Below are positions 37,518 to 46,710 of a DNA stretch of 64,000 nucleotides, piece by piece (the stretch's first letter is position 1; each line of letters starts with the position of its first letter). The notes beneath the pieces are model-generated. The model worked only from the letters and a program-made list of their open reading frames with translations, was not told where the DNA came from and did not search any database. The translations under genes were made by a program, and so were the position numbers. The DNA is from Paenibacillus lentus (GTDB lineage: Bacteria; Bacillota; Bacilli; Paenibacillales; Paenibacillaceae), in contig NZ_CP034248.1 of NCBI RefSeq assembly GCF_003931855.1, forward strand, positions 248,001-312,000, in the 5' to 3' direction.

Positions 37518-37964
37518 TTATCCGTTTGTCACACTACTCGATTCTGGACGCAAATTCTGAAGCAAGTCCTTTACTCTGGATACTTTAATTTCGTCAAAAT
37601 AGCGTTCGAGCCAATCTTCGCCGCCAGCAAAAATTCGATCCATCACCTCATGCATGTTCGAGGACACCTGACAGGGCGATTCCTGATTGCCCGAGCACCA
37701 CACTGGCTGAAGTGAGCCCCTCGCGAACAGGCGATACAAGTCGCCAAGGCTGATGGTATTCAAGTCAGCGCTTAGCAGGTATCCGCCGCCTACTCCTTCT
37801 TTCGTCGCTACGTATCCTTGCTTTCTCAACAAACTCAGTACCTTGCGGACACGGGCAGGATGCGTTGCAACACTCATTGCGATTTTCTCGCTGTTAGCCA
37901 TGCACTCTCTATGAAGATGCAGAAAAAGCAGGCAATGCAAGGCAACCGTAAACTCGCTGTTCAT
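37518..37964 (-). CDS. Rrf2-family transcription regulator
   Basis: From the ATG at 37964 (GAGAGGGG upstream) the protein is 148 aa with the Rrf2 winged-helix: MNSEFTVALHCLLFL, ANSEKIAMSVATHPARVRKVLSLLRKQGYV, EGVGGGYLLSADLNTISLGDLYRLF. Two cysteines (CSGNQESPC, about 94-102) could bind a metal cluster or sense redox; the third ligand of IscR is not obvious. It resembles the YwnA type more than CymR. The operon partner is the lactonase gene downstream; the nearby sulfate genes may or may not be its target. Confidence 0.75.
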   Translation of the reverse strand: MNSEFTVALHCLLFLHLHRECMANSEKIAMSVATHPARVRKVLSLLRKQGYVATKEGVGGGYLLSADLNTISLGDLYRLFARGSLQPVWCSGNQESPCQVSSNMHEVMDRIFAGGEDWLERYFDEIKVSRVKDLLQNLRPESSSVTNG

Positions 37965-38146
37965 CTTTCTTTCCCCTCTCAGTGATATCTTTGAAACACT
38001 AAGCTGCAAATCTAAGCAAATCATTTCTCTGCCCCATACACTCATTTATAATTTCTGTATATGATTTATGTTATAATGGTCTCGCCATCATTTACACGGA
38101 TAGCGCATACAACAAATACTATACTTGTTCAAGAAAGGGACAGCTC

Positions 38147-38638
38147 ATGAACATATTAAGTCCTTCTTATATGCAGGTTGTTGTTACTGCAGGAGCCATC
38201 TTTATGGCCGTGCTTGCTTTATTTATTCGGTTAAAGGCCAGCCGCAGGCCTGTGACAATTAAGAAAATCATTATTCCGCCGCTCGGCATGACTACAGGCT
38301 TTGGGATGTTTATCGTTCCTGAAACGCATATTCCCATGCTTTGGGGCGTACTCGCCTTCGCTGTAGGCGCATTGCTCTTCTCCTACCCGCTCAATCGCAG
38401 CACCCAATTTGAGATCATCGACGGCGAGGTCTATGTCAAACGAACTCGCGGTTTCGCGTATATCCTGATCGGCTTGCTTGCACTTAGGCTTGTCCTGCAT
38501 GAGGTCGTTGAGCAATATATCTCACTTTTTCAAACGGGCGCCGTATTTTTCCTGCTGGCCTATGGAATGATTTTAAGCTGGCGATTGTATATGCTAAAGG
38601 AATACCGCCGCATTAATGATCAGGCGCCAACCAACTAA
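38147..38638 (+). CDS. CcdC-like membrane protein (cytochrome c biogenesis-associated)
   Basis: The 163-aa protein has about five membrane helices and the family signature VTIKKIIIPPLGMTTGFGMF with NRSTQFEIIDGEVYVKRTRGFAYIL (DUF1453, as in B. subtilis CcdC). The role of CcdC itself is unclear. Here there is no ccdA or resA neighbour. The gene starts at ATG with AAGAAAGGGA upstream and is ended by a good terminator at 38709. It is monocistronic. Confidence 0.75.
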   Translation: MNILSPSYMQVVVTAGAIFMAVLALFIRLKASRRPVTIKKIIIPPLGMTTGFGMFIVPETHIPMLWGVLAFAVGALLFSYPLNRSTQFEIIDGEVYVKRTRGFAYILIGLLALRLVLHEVVEQYISLFQTGAVFFLLAYGMILSWRLYMLKEYRRINDQAPTN

Positions 38639-38708
38639 CTTCCTTCCAACATATTTAATTTTATATGGGGACGCAATCTTTTTCCACTAATTTCTATCAT
38701 TAAGCAAC

Positions 38709-38756
38709 AACAGGTTATCTGGATGACGCTGAACGTCCCCGGATAACCTGTTTTTT
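38709..38756 (+). terminator. Intrinsic terminator
   Basis: AACAGGTTATC (38709-38719) pairs with GATAACCTGTT and is followed by a T-run to 38756. It serves the CcdC-like gene and lies between it and the convergent exporter operon. Confidence 0.75.
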
Positions 38757-38788
38757 GTGACTAGAATTTAATTGCGGAAGCTTGCAAA

Positions 38789-39946
38789 TCATGCCTTTGC
38801 CTGTCCCTCGCTGGGACGAAGGATCGCCGAACCGACGATTAACAATACAAAGGCCATAAGCACCAGTATGAGCAGAGGGATGCCGATGCCTTGGAGGCTG
38901 CTCCCGGAGGACAGCAGCTCAATCGCCTCAATCGCCCATTTCTGCGGGACAAAGTTAGCTACCTTCTGCATATATTCCGGCATGAAGGAGATCGGCCAAA
39001 AACAGCCTCCGATCATGCAGGTCGGAGTAATAATCAGGCTGTTCAGCATACCTGCGTTCTGCGGATTGCGGATAAGCCCGGCTGCTGCGCTAGCAATTCC
39101 CATCGCGACGAGCATAAATGCGGCCAATACGATAAAATGCTGGTACAGCGGGATTCCGGCATCATAACGCAGCACCGAGCGGCTGAGCAGCAGCACGATG
39201 GCAATTTGAATGACACCGACAAAGAAGCTGCCTAGAAAATTGCCCGCGGCAATCTCCCACGCCCTGACCGGCGCGCTGAATACGCGTGCCATTGTGCGCT
39301 TACTGCGATCTTCGACGATTTGCGTCACCGAGCTGCTGATTAAGCTCATGAGGAACATCAGCGTAAAGCCGGTGACTGTGCTGAGCCCCTCCTTCGGATA
39401 GAGACGCAGGTTGTGATCGACCGCGGTTACACGGTGTTTTCTCGTCTCTTTGAACACGCTGGCCAATATGGTCTGATCCGGATCATTCTCTCCCGTAGAA
39501 GTTTTAACGAGTTCAGCGGAAGACACCATCCCGCGAACGATCCCATCTAGATTAACCCGGAGGGTGAAGGTCGTTTCACTCGTCATTAAATCGTACACCT
39601 GAAAATTAGGTACATTGCCGGAGTATACTCCCTCTGTAAAGCCGGCAGGGATCACAAAGCCTGTCGACCCCTTTTTCGACAGAAGCGCTTCTTTCATGTC
39701 CGCCTCGTCTTCATACGACTTCAAGGCATAGTTGGGCTTATTAGCCAACTCCGCCAGCAGATAGGCGCTCGCCATTCCCTGATCTTTATCCACATACGCA
39801 ATTTGAGCCAGCATCATATCTTCTCTTCCTAACAGAGCAATGACTAAAGCAATAACCACGCATGGCAGCAAAATGTAGCCCGCCATCCCTTTCTTGGTGC
39901 CGATAGTTCGTCTTATGACGTTCCACGCGATCGTCAAGCTACTCAT
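38789..39946 (-). CDS. ABC-2 type exporter permease, LnrN-like
   Basis: The 385-aa permease has one N-terminal helix, a large external domain (about 40-190) and five C-terminal helices, typical ABC-2. In B. subtilis the LnrLMN transporter, whose permeases are of this type, protects against linearmycin-like polyenes. The start codon overlaps the upstream permease by 8 bases (39939-39946). The ATPase and second permease are upstream in the same operon. The assignment to Lnr rests on gene order and permease sizes rather than a search. Confidence 0.75.
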   Translation of the reverse strand: MSSLTIAWNVIRRTIGTKKGMAGYILLPCVVIALVIALLGREDMMLAQIAYVDKDQGMASAYLLAELANKPNYALKSYEDEADMKEALLSKKGSTGFVIPAGFTEGVYSGNVPNFQVYDLMTSETTFTLRVNLDGIVRGMVSSAELVKTSTGENDPDQTILASVFKETRKHRVTAVDHNLRLYPKEGLSTVTGFTLMFLMSLISSSVTQIVEDRSKRTMARVFSAPVRAWEIAAGNFLGSFFVGVIQIAIVLLLSRSVLRYDAGIPLYQHFIVLAAFMLVAMGIASAAAGLIRNPQNAGMLNSLIITPTCMIGGCFWPISFMPEYMQKVANFVPQKWAIEAIELLSSGSSLQGIGIPLLILVLMAFVLLIVGSAILRPSEGQAKA

Positions 39947-41174
39947 GATAACCCACCTTCCGATAAGAAACGATTCCGGCGATTAGCAGCAATCCGCAGC
40001 ATAAGCCCAGCATCATAATATATTGCATCACTTCAGCCGGTTCTACCCCAAGCATTAATCGCAGCGTTCCTTGGAGCGCCCAGTGATTGACCGTAAATTC
40101 GCCAAGCCGCTGTACGAGCTCAATAGGTAATGGCTGAAAGCCGCCACTCAGAAAGGTCATCACCACAATAACCGTTACGACGACGGAGCGGGCTACCACG
40201 GATGATTTGACCAGCAAGGTAATGACAACGGCCAGCATCATGGAAGCCATGACGACGAGCACGCAAATCAAGATCAGCAGCCCTAAGTGATCTCCCCAGT
40301 CTACGCCATATAACAAAGAGGTACCCCCAATAATGACAGCCGCCTGCAAAAAAGCGACTAGGCTGTTCCCGACAATTTTCCCCGTGAATATTTCCAGTGT
40401 ACTCACAGGCATGGCATTTAGGCGATACAGCGTGTTGTTCCGCCTCTCCTCAGACAGACTGATGCTCGCAGAGAGGCCGGAATACAGTAGAAACATGATC
40501 AGCATAGAAGCCGCGTAATATTGGAAGGAAGAATACATCTTGCCTTGTTCGTTCAAGGTCGCTGTCTCCACATAGGTGGAATCCAGATCATTCATCGCTT
40601 TCATGGCCTCCACCACGCCCTCGGATCCTAAGACGATAATCGCTGCTTGTATCCGGTTCACTTCATCCAAATAAGCCTGAAAAATCATTTCGGCGATATG
40701 ATTCTTCATACTGTCCTTCCCCGGAATCAATTCCCACTTCGCCTCCATCCCTGTCATGACCCGCTGCTCGAAATCATACGGAATAACCACGGCAAAATCG
40801 GCTTCCCGCTGAATCAATGCTTCGACTGTTTCCTCGCGATTTGTTACATACTCCGTCTGCAGTCTCTGTTCGATTTCAGGGCTGCCCAGAAACTCCTTGA
40901 ACCCAAGACCAACTAAATGCGCCCCTGCTGCCGTCTCTGGTTGTGACCGCACCCAAGTCTGTTCATGCGCCCCTCTCCCTGGCTGGGGCTTTGCCTCCAC
41001 TATCATGACTCGCACCATATTTATCGATGCTTCCGTGCCATCTGCAAAATTGCCCGAAAGCGCATTGCCCAATATAAATATCAGTACCATCGGAAGTAAA
41101 AATAAATTCAGCAAGACGGCACGCGTTCGTGCGAGCGTTCGCAGCTCGAACCAGGCGATTGTAAATAACTTCAC
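39939..41174 (-). CDS. ABC-2 type exporter permease, LnrM-like
   Basis: The 411-aa permease has the same layout as the next gene: N-terminal helix, external domain with an acidic part, five or six C-terminal helices, and LSEERRNNTLYRLNAMPVSTLEIFTGKI, a motif preceding the membrane core of ABC-2 permeases. It forms a heterodimer with the downstream permease. It starts 20 bases after the ATPase gene stop. The two permeases are distinct, not a recent duplication. Confidence 0.75.
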   Translation of the reverse strand: MKLFTIAWFELRTLARTRAVLLNLFLLPMVLIFILGNALSGNFADGTEASINMVRVMIVEAKPQPGRGAHEQTWVRSQPETAAGAHLVGLGFKEFLGSPEIEQRLQTEYVTNREETVEALIQREADFAVVIPYDFEQRVMTGMEAKWELIPGKDSMKNHIAEMIFQAYLDEVNRIQAAIIVLGSEGVVEAMKAMNDLDSTYVETATLNEQGKMYSSFQYYAASMLIMFLLYSGLSASISLSEERRNNTLYRLNAMPVSTLEIFTGKIVGNSLVAFLQAAVIIGGTSLLYGVDWGDHLGLLILICVLVVMASMMLAVVITLLVKSSVVARSVVVTVIVVMTFLSGGFQPLPIELVQRLGEFTVNHWALQGTLRLMLGVEPAEVMQYIMMLGLCCGLLLIAGIVSYRKVGYHE

Positions 41175-41193
41175 AGTGTATTCCCTCCTAGTC

Positions 41194-42129
41194 CTAATCC
41201 CGCAGCGTGCGCCCGGTCAAATTGAGGAACAGCGTCTCTAGGGTCGGCTGCTCGCATACAACGGAGTGAATGACAGCATCGTGCTTCGCACAGACGTACA
41301 AAATATCCTGAAGCTCATTTTGTGAAGACAACGTGTATAGCTCAAGCCCATTCTCATTTTGCTTCATACGAATGATACGCGGATGCTGCTGAAGCTCCGC
41401 TAGAACGGCTTCGCCAACGCCGGAGGCTTTCATAATGATCTTCTCTTCCCCCGCGACTCGATCCCTGAGCTCTTGCTCCGTCCCACAGGCAATAACATGG
41501 CCTTGATCCACAATCGCTACCCTGTCGCAAAGGGCCGCAACCTCCTCCATATAATGACTCGTATATATTACCGTGGAGCCCATGCGATTCAATTCTCTCA
41601 CCGATTCCAAAATATGATTTCGAGATTGAGGGTCGATCCCCACGGTCGGCTCATCCATAATAATCAGCTTCGGACGGTGTACGATCGAGCAGGCGATATT
41701 CAAACGTCGCTTCATTCCCCCGGAGAACGTATGCGGCAGCTGCTTGCCCCGCTCCTCCAGACCGACGAACCGCAGCGCCTCTTTAACGCGTTCCTTCAGC
41801 TCCCACCCCCGCAGGCCGTACAGTCTACCGAAGAACGCCACATTATCTGCAGCAGGCATATTTTCATACAAAGCAAGATCCTGCGGAACCAGTCCGATTC
41901 TTCTCTTCACTTCCAACGGACGTTCCTTCACGTCGATCCCATCTACAGTAATACAGCCTTGATCCATCGGCAGCAGTCCGACAATCATATTTATCGTCGT
42001 ACTTTTTCCTGCTCCATTCGGGCCGAGCAGCCCAAAGATCTCTCCCGCTTCTATCTCCATATTCAAATGATCGACGGACAATTTATCCCCATATCGTTTC
42101 ACGGCATTTTTTACTTCTACAAGAGCCAT
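41194..42129 (-). CDS. ABC exporter ATPase, LnrL-like
   Basis: The 311-aa ATPase has Walker A GPNGAGKST (residues 36-44), the signature FSGGMKRRL, Walker B LIIMDEPTVGIDP and the switch His (IYTSHYMEE). The C-terminal ~80 residues form a regulatory domain. The size and layout fit LnrL. It energises the two permeases for export of an antibiotic or lipid. The gene is the first of the operon, divergent from the kinase/regulator pair, so the 182-bp gap at 42130-42311 carries both promoters. Confidence 0.85.
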   Translation of the reverse strand: MALVEVKNAVKRYGDKLSVDHLNMEIEAGEIFGLLGPNGAGKSTTINMIVGLLPMDQGCITVDGIDVKERPLEVKRRIGLVPQDLALYENMPAADNVAFFGRLYGLRGWELKERVKEALRFVGLEERGKQLPHTFSGGMKRRLNIACSIVHRPKLIIMDEPTVGIDPQSRNHILESVRELNRMGSTVIYTSHYMEEVAALCDRVAIVDQGHVIACGTEQELRDRVAGEEKIIMKASGVGEAVLAELQQHPRIIRMKQNENGLELYTLSSQNELQDILYVCAKHDAVIHSVVCEQPTLETLFLNLTGRTLRD

Positions 42130-42311
42130 CCTATGTTCTCCCCCTACCTAATAACTGCTTTATTCCATTGTATCAGGCTGTTCTCCCCCCGTAAGGTCAC
42201 GATAGTCACCAATAAGAAGTGACGAAAGTCACCGCTTCCCGTGTCCTAACCGTTAAAGCGATTATGCTATAATAAGGAGCATCTTATCTTGAAGGCAAAG
42301 GGTTGAGAACG

Positions 42312-43469
42312 ATGGCGAAGCCTATGCTTCTTCCCTTCATGTACGGGAGCATTTTGATCCCAGGTTTTTTTCATATTTTTCTACTGCAAAACTCTCCCTA
42401 TGAACGATATGTCATACATATACTAGCCTTGTTTACTTTGGCGGTTTTAGGGCGTTTCTTAAAGCAGAACGTTCACTTCACAATATGGTGTCTACTGCTC
42501 ATGGCCGCTTCCGCCTGGCTCAGCTATACTTATGGCGGTCTGGCAAGTCTGATGGCCCTTTCGCCCGTGTTTATATACTCGTCCATGCCTAGCCGGTTTG
42601 TTCAAGTCAATTTATTTGCGCTTCATTTTGGCACCGTCTATTTCGCTATGAATTCCGAGCCGCTTAGCTGGCGGATTGGCATACTATTGTTCTTGGTGTT
42701 TATGACTGCGATCCTTGTTTACTTCCAGTATGTCACCACTCAAAAAGACGTGATCCAGCAAGTCTACGATGATTTGCGCAGACGACATTACGAGCTCAAT
42801 GAGGCAAATCGCCGATTACTGCTGTTCAGCAAACAAGTGGAAGAAGCCGCTCAAGCCGAGGAACGGACACGGATATCCAGGGAGCTCCACGATGATTTGG
42901 GACATCGCCTCATCCGCGCGAAAATGATGATGGAAGCTGCGCTGCAGGTCATTCCTGGCGACCCGGATAAAGGGATGAGCCTGCTTGTGCAAATTCGGGA
43001 TCAACTATCGACGGGAATGGATGGATTGCGCGCCACCGTGCGCCGCCTGAAGCCGCCATCCGAGGTGACAGGCACTCAGGCGCTAAGAATTATGCTGGAA
43101 GAGATCGGTAGAGAGAACGGCATCCGCACGGCCTTATCCGTTGAAGGCCAGCCCTACCCTTTATATCCAAGCCTAGAAATCATTCTTTACAAAAATGCGC
43201 GTGAATCCTTGACCAATGCTCTGAAGCACGGACGGCCCGATGTGGTAGAAATTAAACTCAGCTATAACGAAAACGAAATTTGTATGGCCGTAAGCAATAA
43301 CGGAACACTGCCTCTGCTTCACGAAAATTTAAACAATGTGACTGGCTTAGGAATGGCAGGAATGAGCGAGCGATGCCAAGTTGCCGGGGGAAGTCTTGAG
43401 GTTGAGCTGGAGCCTTACTTTACGGTAACGACCCGGCTTCCGGTCTCACGCCAAGGAGAAGTGCTATAA
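42312..43469 (+). CDS. Sensor histidine kinase, LnrJ-like
   Basis: From the ATG at 42312 (AAAGGG upstream) the kinase has 385 aa. Six hydrophobic helices (about 5-140) without a large external domain suggest membrane-embedded sensing. A coiled linker precedes the HisKA_3 dimerisation box RISRELHDDLGHRLIRAKMMMEAAL with the phospho-His, followed by the ATPase domain (YKNARESLTNALKHGRPDVVEI, N box; GLGMAGMSER, G box). This matches the kinase that senses polyenes in B. subtilis. It is coupled to the response regulator 19 bases away. Confidence 0.8.
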   Translation: MAKPMLLPFMYGSILIPGFFHIFLLQNSPYERYVIHILALFTLAVLGRFLKQNVHFTIWCLLLMAASAWLSYTYGGLASLMALSPVFIYSSMPSRFVQVNLFALHFGTVYFAMNSEPLSWRIGILLFLVFMTAILVYFQYVTTQKDVIQQVYDDLRRRHYELNEANRRLLLFSKQVEEAAQAEERTRISRELHDDLGHRLIRAKMMMEAALQVIPGDPDKGMSLLVQIRDQLSTGMDGLRATVRRLKPPSEVTGTQALRIMLEEIGRENGIRTALSVEGQPYPLYPSLEIILYKNARESLTNALKHGRPDVVEIKLSYNENEICMAVSNNGTLPLLHENLNNVTGLGMAGMSERCQVAGGSLEVELEPYFTVTTRLPVSRQGEVL

Positions 43470-43488
43470 ACAGGCAGGAGTGAATGAG

Positions 43489-44184
43489 ATGACGATGACG
43501 AATAAGGACTTATCTGTATTTATCGTAGACGATGATCCTTTTATCCGGGAGAGCTTGTCGATCCTGATCAGAATGGATCCGCATATTGATGTCGTGGGCA
43601 CGGCGTGCAATGGTATTGAGGCTGTGCGCAAGCTGCAGGATGGTGAAGTCGCCATGCCGGATGTTGTGCTTATGGATATCCGCATGCCGGAATGCGATGG
43701 CGTGGAAGGAACGAAGCGAATCAAAGCACTTTTCCCGCATATCGCCGTACTGATCCTGACCACATTTGATGATGATGAATTCATTATTGACGCTTTGCAG
43801 AGTGGAGCCAGCGGCTATTTGCTCAAGAATATTCCTCCCGACCGAATGATCCAAGGGATCAAGACCGTACATAGCGGCAGCATGCTCATCCACCCCGACA
43901 TCGCTCGGAAACTGACGGGGATGCTTCGCCCCCCGAATGCAAGGCCAAATACGAATTCCGATGTCAATGCGAGTAAACTAAGAGATGCTGGGCTAACCGC
44001 GGCCGAGCACAACGTCGTCACCTTGATTGCAGAGGGATTGTCTAACAAGGAGATTGCTCTAAAGCTGTTCCTTAGCGAAGGCACCGTTAAAAATTACATT
44101 ACCGATATTCTCGCCAAGCTCCAAGTCCGTGACCGAACGCAAATCGCCATTTTATACTGGAAAAGCCACAACCGACAGGGATAA
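43489..44184 (+). CDS. NarL-type response regulator, LnrK-like
   Basis: The 231-aa protein has a receiver domain with the acidic pocket VDDD, the phospho-acceptor Asp in VVLMDIRMPECDG, and Lys in YLLKN. A LuxR-type HTH follows (LTAAEHNVVTLIAEGLSNKEIALKLFLSEGTVKNYI). I chose the ATG at 43489, eight bases after GGAG; a GTG at 43480 overlaps the ribosome site. It should activate the divergent exporter operon. Confidence 0.85.
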   Translation: MTMTNKDLSVFIVDDDPFIRESLSILIRMDPHIDVVGTACNGIEAVRKLQDGEVAMPDVVLMDIRMPECDGVEGTKRIKALFPHIAVLILTTFDDDEFIIDALQSGASGYLLKNIPPDRMIQGIKTVHSGSMLIHPDIARKLTGMLRPPNARPNTNSDVNASKLRDAGLTAAEHNVVTLIAEGLSNKEIALKLFLSEGTVKNYITDILAKLQVRDRTQIAILYWKSHNRQG

Positions 44185-44515
44185 GGCTGCGACTATAGAT
44201 CTGCGCGAGATGGGGGCTTGATACTATGTACGGCTTTCGAACCCAATTCCCAGTTGTTAAGCCAATTATCTCTACTTGTTCGCACTATTTTCCCGTAGCG
44301 ATTGAGCCGATTCCCGTAGTACTATCAGCGGCAGTATCGATAACACCATCGACCGATCCACAGGACCACCCTTTAACACACAACTATCATCTAAACGACT
44401 GTCATGTATGCCTCGCCTCATTCCAAATTCAGAATGCCGAAGGAACCTCTCGCAAAGCACAAAAAAGCAGCTGTAGCTCCAGTGGAGTACAGCTGCTTCA
44501 TTATGAGTTGGTGAC
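44185..44515. other. Intergenic region without a gene
   Basis: A 109-codon frame on the forward strand has no ribosome site and no protein-like composition, and I leave it out. The right part carries the terminator of the YdjO-like gene. Confidence 0.4.
44465..44498 (-). terminator. Terminator of the YdjO-like gene
   Basis: AAGCAGCTGT (44465-44474) pairs with ACAGCTGCTT (44489-44498), with an inner CTCC/GGAG pair, and is followed leftward by TTTTTT. Confidence 0.75.
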
Positions 44516-44749
44516 TTATTGGTCAATTTTCACGCCTTTAGCCAGCGTCTTCTGATCCAAATTCGTATTCACCAGTTGAGGGAGCATTCGCATCCCCTTC
44601 TCCATGGTAGAGGAACACAGAGGACATACCGGAGTGTAATCAAACGCAAAATTATCCCTCATCCAACCGTTGCAGCTCTCGCTCGTACACGACCATACCG
44701 CTGTGTTCTCCTCAGGAATTTCTTCTAACGTTTTTTTACGGTAATTCAT
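44516..44749 (-). CDS. Cold-inducible YdjO-like zinc protein
   Basis: The 77-aa protein has four Cys in the pattern WSCTSESCNGWMRDNF and TPVCPLCSSTM, a probable zinc site, and matches the YdjO family found next to cold-shock genes in Bacillales. Its neighbour on the same strand is a cold-shock protein gene. The start ATG at 44749 has GGAGG upstream. The role is unknown; small zinc proteins of this kind may act on RNA or ribosomes at low temperature. Confidence 0.75.
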   Translation of the reverse strand: MNYRKKTLEEIPEENTAVWSCTSESCNGWMRDNFAFDYTPVCPLCSSTMEKGMRMLPQLVNTNLDQKTLAKGVKIDQ

Positions 44750-44958
44750 GTTTTCCCTCCTTTGGGTAATAAGGCTACTTATATAGGGAAACCCTATCCC
44801 CTTTAAACAAGAAAAACGTCTATCGACGTAGTTTCACAGTAGACAGACCGCCTTTAATGTTGGTGCTCTTGCATATATGGTTAATATCCTTAAAACTTAG
44901 CTTATGATATAAGGATGTCTGTGCTAGAAGTTGTACTTTCTTATATCTTAACGAAACT

Positions 44959-44985
44959 GCCCTTAACGGATCCGTTAAGAGCAGC
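44959..44985 (-). terminator. Palindromic terminator-like hairpin after csp
   Basis: CTTAACGGATCCGTTAAG is a perfect palindrome, extended by imperfect GC pairs, just after the cold-shock gene. The T-run behind it (GTTTCGTT) is weak. Confidence 0.45.
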
Positions 44986-44995
44986 TTTGTCTGCA

Positions 44996-45196
44996 TTACA
45001 GTTTGACGACGTTTTCGGCTTGCGGTCCGCGGTTGCCTTGAACTACGTTAAATTGTACGCGTTGGCCTTCATCAAGAGTCTTGAAGCCTTCGCCAGTAAT
45101 TGCGCTGAAATGAACGAATACGTCATCTCCGCCTTCCACTTCGATAAAGCCAAAGCCCTTCTCAGCGTTAAACCATTTTACTGTTCCAGTTTCCAT
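44996..45196 (-). CDS. csp: Cold-shock protein (CspA/CspB family)
   Basis: The 66-aa OB-fold protein has both RNA-binding motifs, KGFGFIE (RNP1) and VFVHF (RNP2), and the sequence [14 protein letters not shown]. It acts as an RNA chaperone that melts mRNA structure at low temperature. The ribosome site AGGAGG lies directly upstream (45201-45207 region). It has a long structured leader of about 130 nt, the usual place for cold-dependent control. Start and length match the family. Confidence 0.9.
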   Translation of the reverse strand: METGTVKWFNAEKGFGFIEVEGGDDVFVHFSAITGEGFKTLDEGQRVQFNVVQGNRGPQAENVVKL

Positions 45197-45243
45197 CAGG
45201 GGTACCTCCTAAAAATATTAACATGTTCATTTTTACATAAAAA

Positions 45244-45301
45244 ATTCACACATTGAAAAAAGCTCCATCTCAAAAGGTGACACTCTTTTCAATGTGTGAA
45301 T
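45244..45301 (-). promoter_or_regulatory. 16-bp hairpin in the cold-shock gene leader
   Basis: ATTCACACATTGAAAA (45244-45259) and TTTTCAATGTGTGAAT (45286-45301) are exact complements, 26 bases apart, in the 5' leader of csp. The loop is followed by a T-rich tract read leftward. It could act as an RNA thermosensor or cold-dependent attenuator. The sequence match on both strands makes a chance origin unlikely. Confidence 0.6.
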
Positions 45302-45334
45302 ATCGATACTGCATCACTTTAATCAACTATTAAT

Positions 45335-45363
45335 ATTATATCCTCCTCAGATTAAAAATGCAA
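45335..45363 (-). promoter_or_regulatory. Promoter of the cold-shock gene
   Basis: Leftward -35 TTGCAT (45363-45358) and -10 TATAAT (45340-45335), 17 bases apart. Initiation would give a leader of about 130 nt that contains the 16-bp hairpin. Confidence 0.65.
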
Positions 45364-45383
45364 ACCATTTGTAAAAATACGGA

Positions 45384-45405
45384 AAGAGGGCCGTCCAGCC
45401 CTCTT
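45384..45405 (-). terminator. Terminator of the EAL gene
   Basis: AAGAGGGC (45384-45391) pairs with GCCCTCTT (45398-45405), read leftward followed by TCCGTATTTTT. Confidence 0.6.
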
Positions 45406-45451
45406 CTTGCCATGGGGATGCTTCCCCTGGTTATAGGTACTTTTTCAAGGC

Positions 45452-46480
45452 TCAATGCAGCCCTTGCATCTCTAATGGCTTTTGCGGGCGGCCAAACAAA
45501 TATCCTTGCGCAAGCACGGCCCCGCTATCCAGACAGAATTCAAAGTCCTCCCGCCGCTCAACGCCTTCTACGAGTACCTTTCCGCCAAAATCAATAGCCC
45601 GTCTAATGATATCTCTAATTTGCCGCTGCTTATGAGCATCATTCCTACAGCCGTTTACGATACTTCGGTCAATCTTCACATAATCAGGCTGAAGGCGGGA
45701 CATTTCCTCCACGGATGAGAATCCCGCCCCGACATCATCCAATGCCATCGATATCCCCTGTCCGCGGCATACTTCAAAAATATGCTGCAGATGAGCAATA
45801 TGCCGTATCCTTTCCGTCTCCACGACTTCGAATACAAAATCACGTGTATCCAGGGCAAGCTGCTCAATTTTCTTAAATGTGTCATTCAAGCGGCGGTACG
45901 GATGCTCGACAGAGGATGGCAGGAAATTGATGAATCTCTTCACTCCTTGCGGCAAATGCCGGGCGCTAGTCTCAATTGCCGCCAGCCTTGCCGCCTGATC
46001 AAGGGAGGAATGTAGCCCGCTTTCGCGAGCCCTCGCAAACAATTCAAGAGGATTAAACGCTCTCATCTTGGAGGAAGGCCGCAGCAAAAACTCATAGCCA
46101 ATAATCTCTTCAGCCGCATTGACGATCGGCTGAATATGATTCTCGAACAGCCTATCGACGATTACAGCGAGTACATCACTGTTCCTCACACGGCATTCCA
46201 TTTGGCATACTTTGAGCCACAGCGAAGATTTCTTACTTCCTTCATTTGCTAAGGACACCATCAGGTTCTCGCCGCACATAAAATTATACTTACGAGTACA
46301 CTCCAGCAGAAACAGCAATTCATCCTTGGATCGATAAGAAAATTGGCAGTCTGGAAAGCTCTGTTCCGAGCGATATCCCATGTGTTGCATATGAGCTATA
46401 AATGAGGCTGAGAATGGACGAAACCTTAAACACCCTCGGTCTTCAAGCGCCGATTGGGCATTGCCGTTGCTGAAGATCAT
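45452..46480 (-). CDS. EAL-domain protein (probable cyclic-di-GMP phosphodiesterase)
   Basis: From the ATG at 46480 (AAGGAGG six bases upstream) the protein has 342 aa. The first ~110 residues are a cysteine-containing N-terminal region without a recognised domain. The EAL domain follows. Key residues are EFL (the EAL triplet variant), the Asn in FINFLPSS, the Glu pair in FEVVETE, DD in LDDVGAG, K in VKIDRS, E in EGVE and Q in QGYLFGRP. All acid ligands needed for two-metal catalysis appear present, so activity is likely although the EAL triplet is EFL. It is soluble. It is monocistronic. Confidence 0.75.
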   Translation of the reverse strand: MIFSNGNAQSALEDRGCLRFRPFSASFIAHMQHMGYRSEQSFPDCQFSYRSKDELLFLLECTRKYNFMCGENLMVSLANEGSKKSSLWLKVCQMECRVRNSDVLAVIVDRLFENHIQPIVNAAEEIIGYEFLLRPSSKMRAFNPLELFARARESGLHSSLDQAARLAAIETSARHLPQGVKRFINFLPSSVEHPYRRLNDTFKKIEQLALDTRDFVFEVVETERIRHIAHLQHIFEVCRGQGISMALDDVGAGFSSVEEMSRLQPDYVKIDRSIVNGCRNDAHKQRQIRDIIRRAIDFGGKVLVEGVERREDFEFCLDSGAVLAQGYLFGRPQKPLEMQGLH

Positions 46481-46710
46481 AGCAATCCTCCTTGATTCCA
46501 TACACAAAACGTTATACCAACATTTAGTTCATTAAGTTAAGTATATGAAAATTATACCATGTCCTCTAGGGGGCTAGCGTGACCTTCATCTCATTTTATT
46601 AGCATCGGACATTGATTTGGCTGGACTGCAGCTGTGATTAATTCGGTGTGTCGATATAATGATGTTACATAGCTAAACCTGAACCGATAATTTTGGGGGA
46701 GGACTTTAAC

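Noticed and set aside
44226-44555. 109-codon forward frame between the response regulator and YdjO-like genes
   Set aside because: No ribosome site, overlaps the terminator, and the translation has no protein-like periodicity.
45452-46480. EAL protein as a degenerate, inactive receptor
   Set aside because: Although the EAL triplet is EFL, the other metal-binding and catalytic residues appear to be present.
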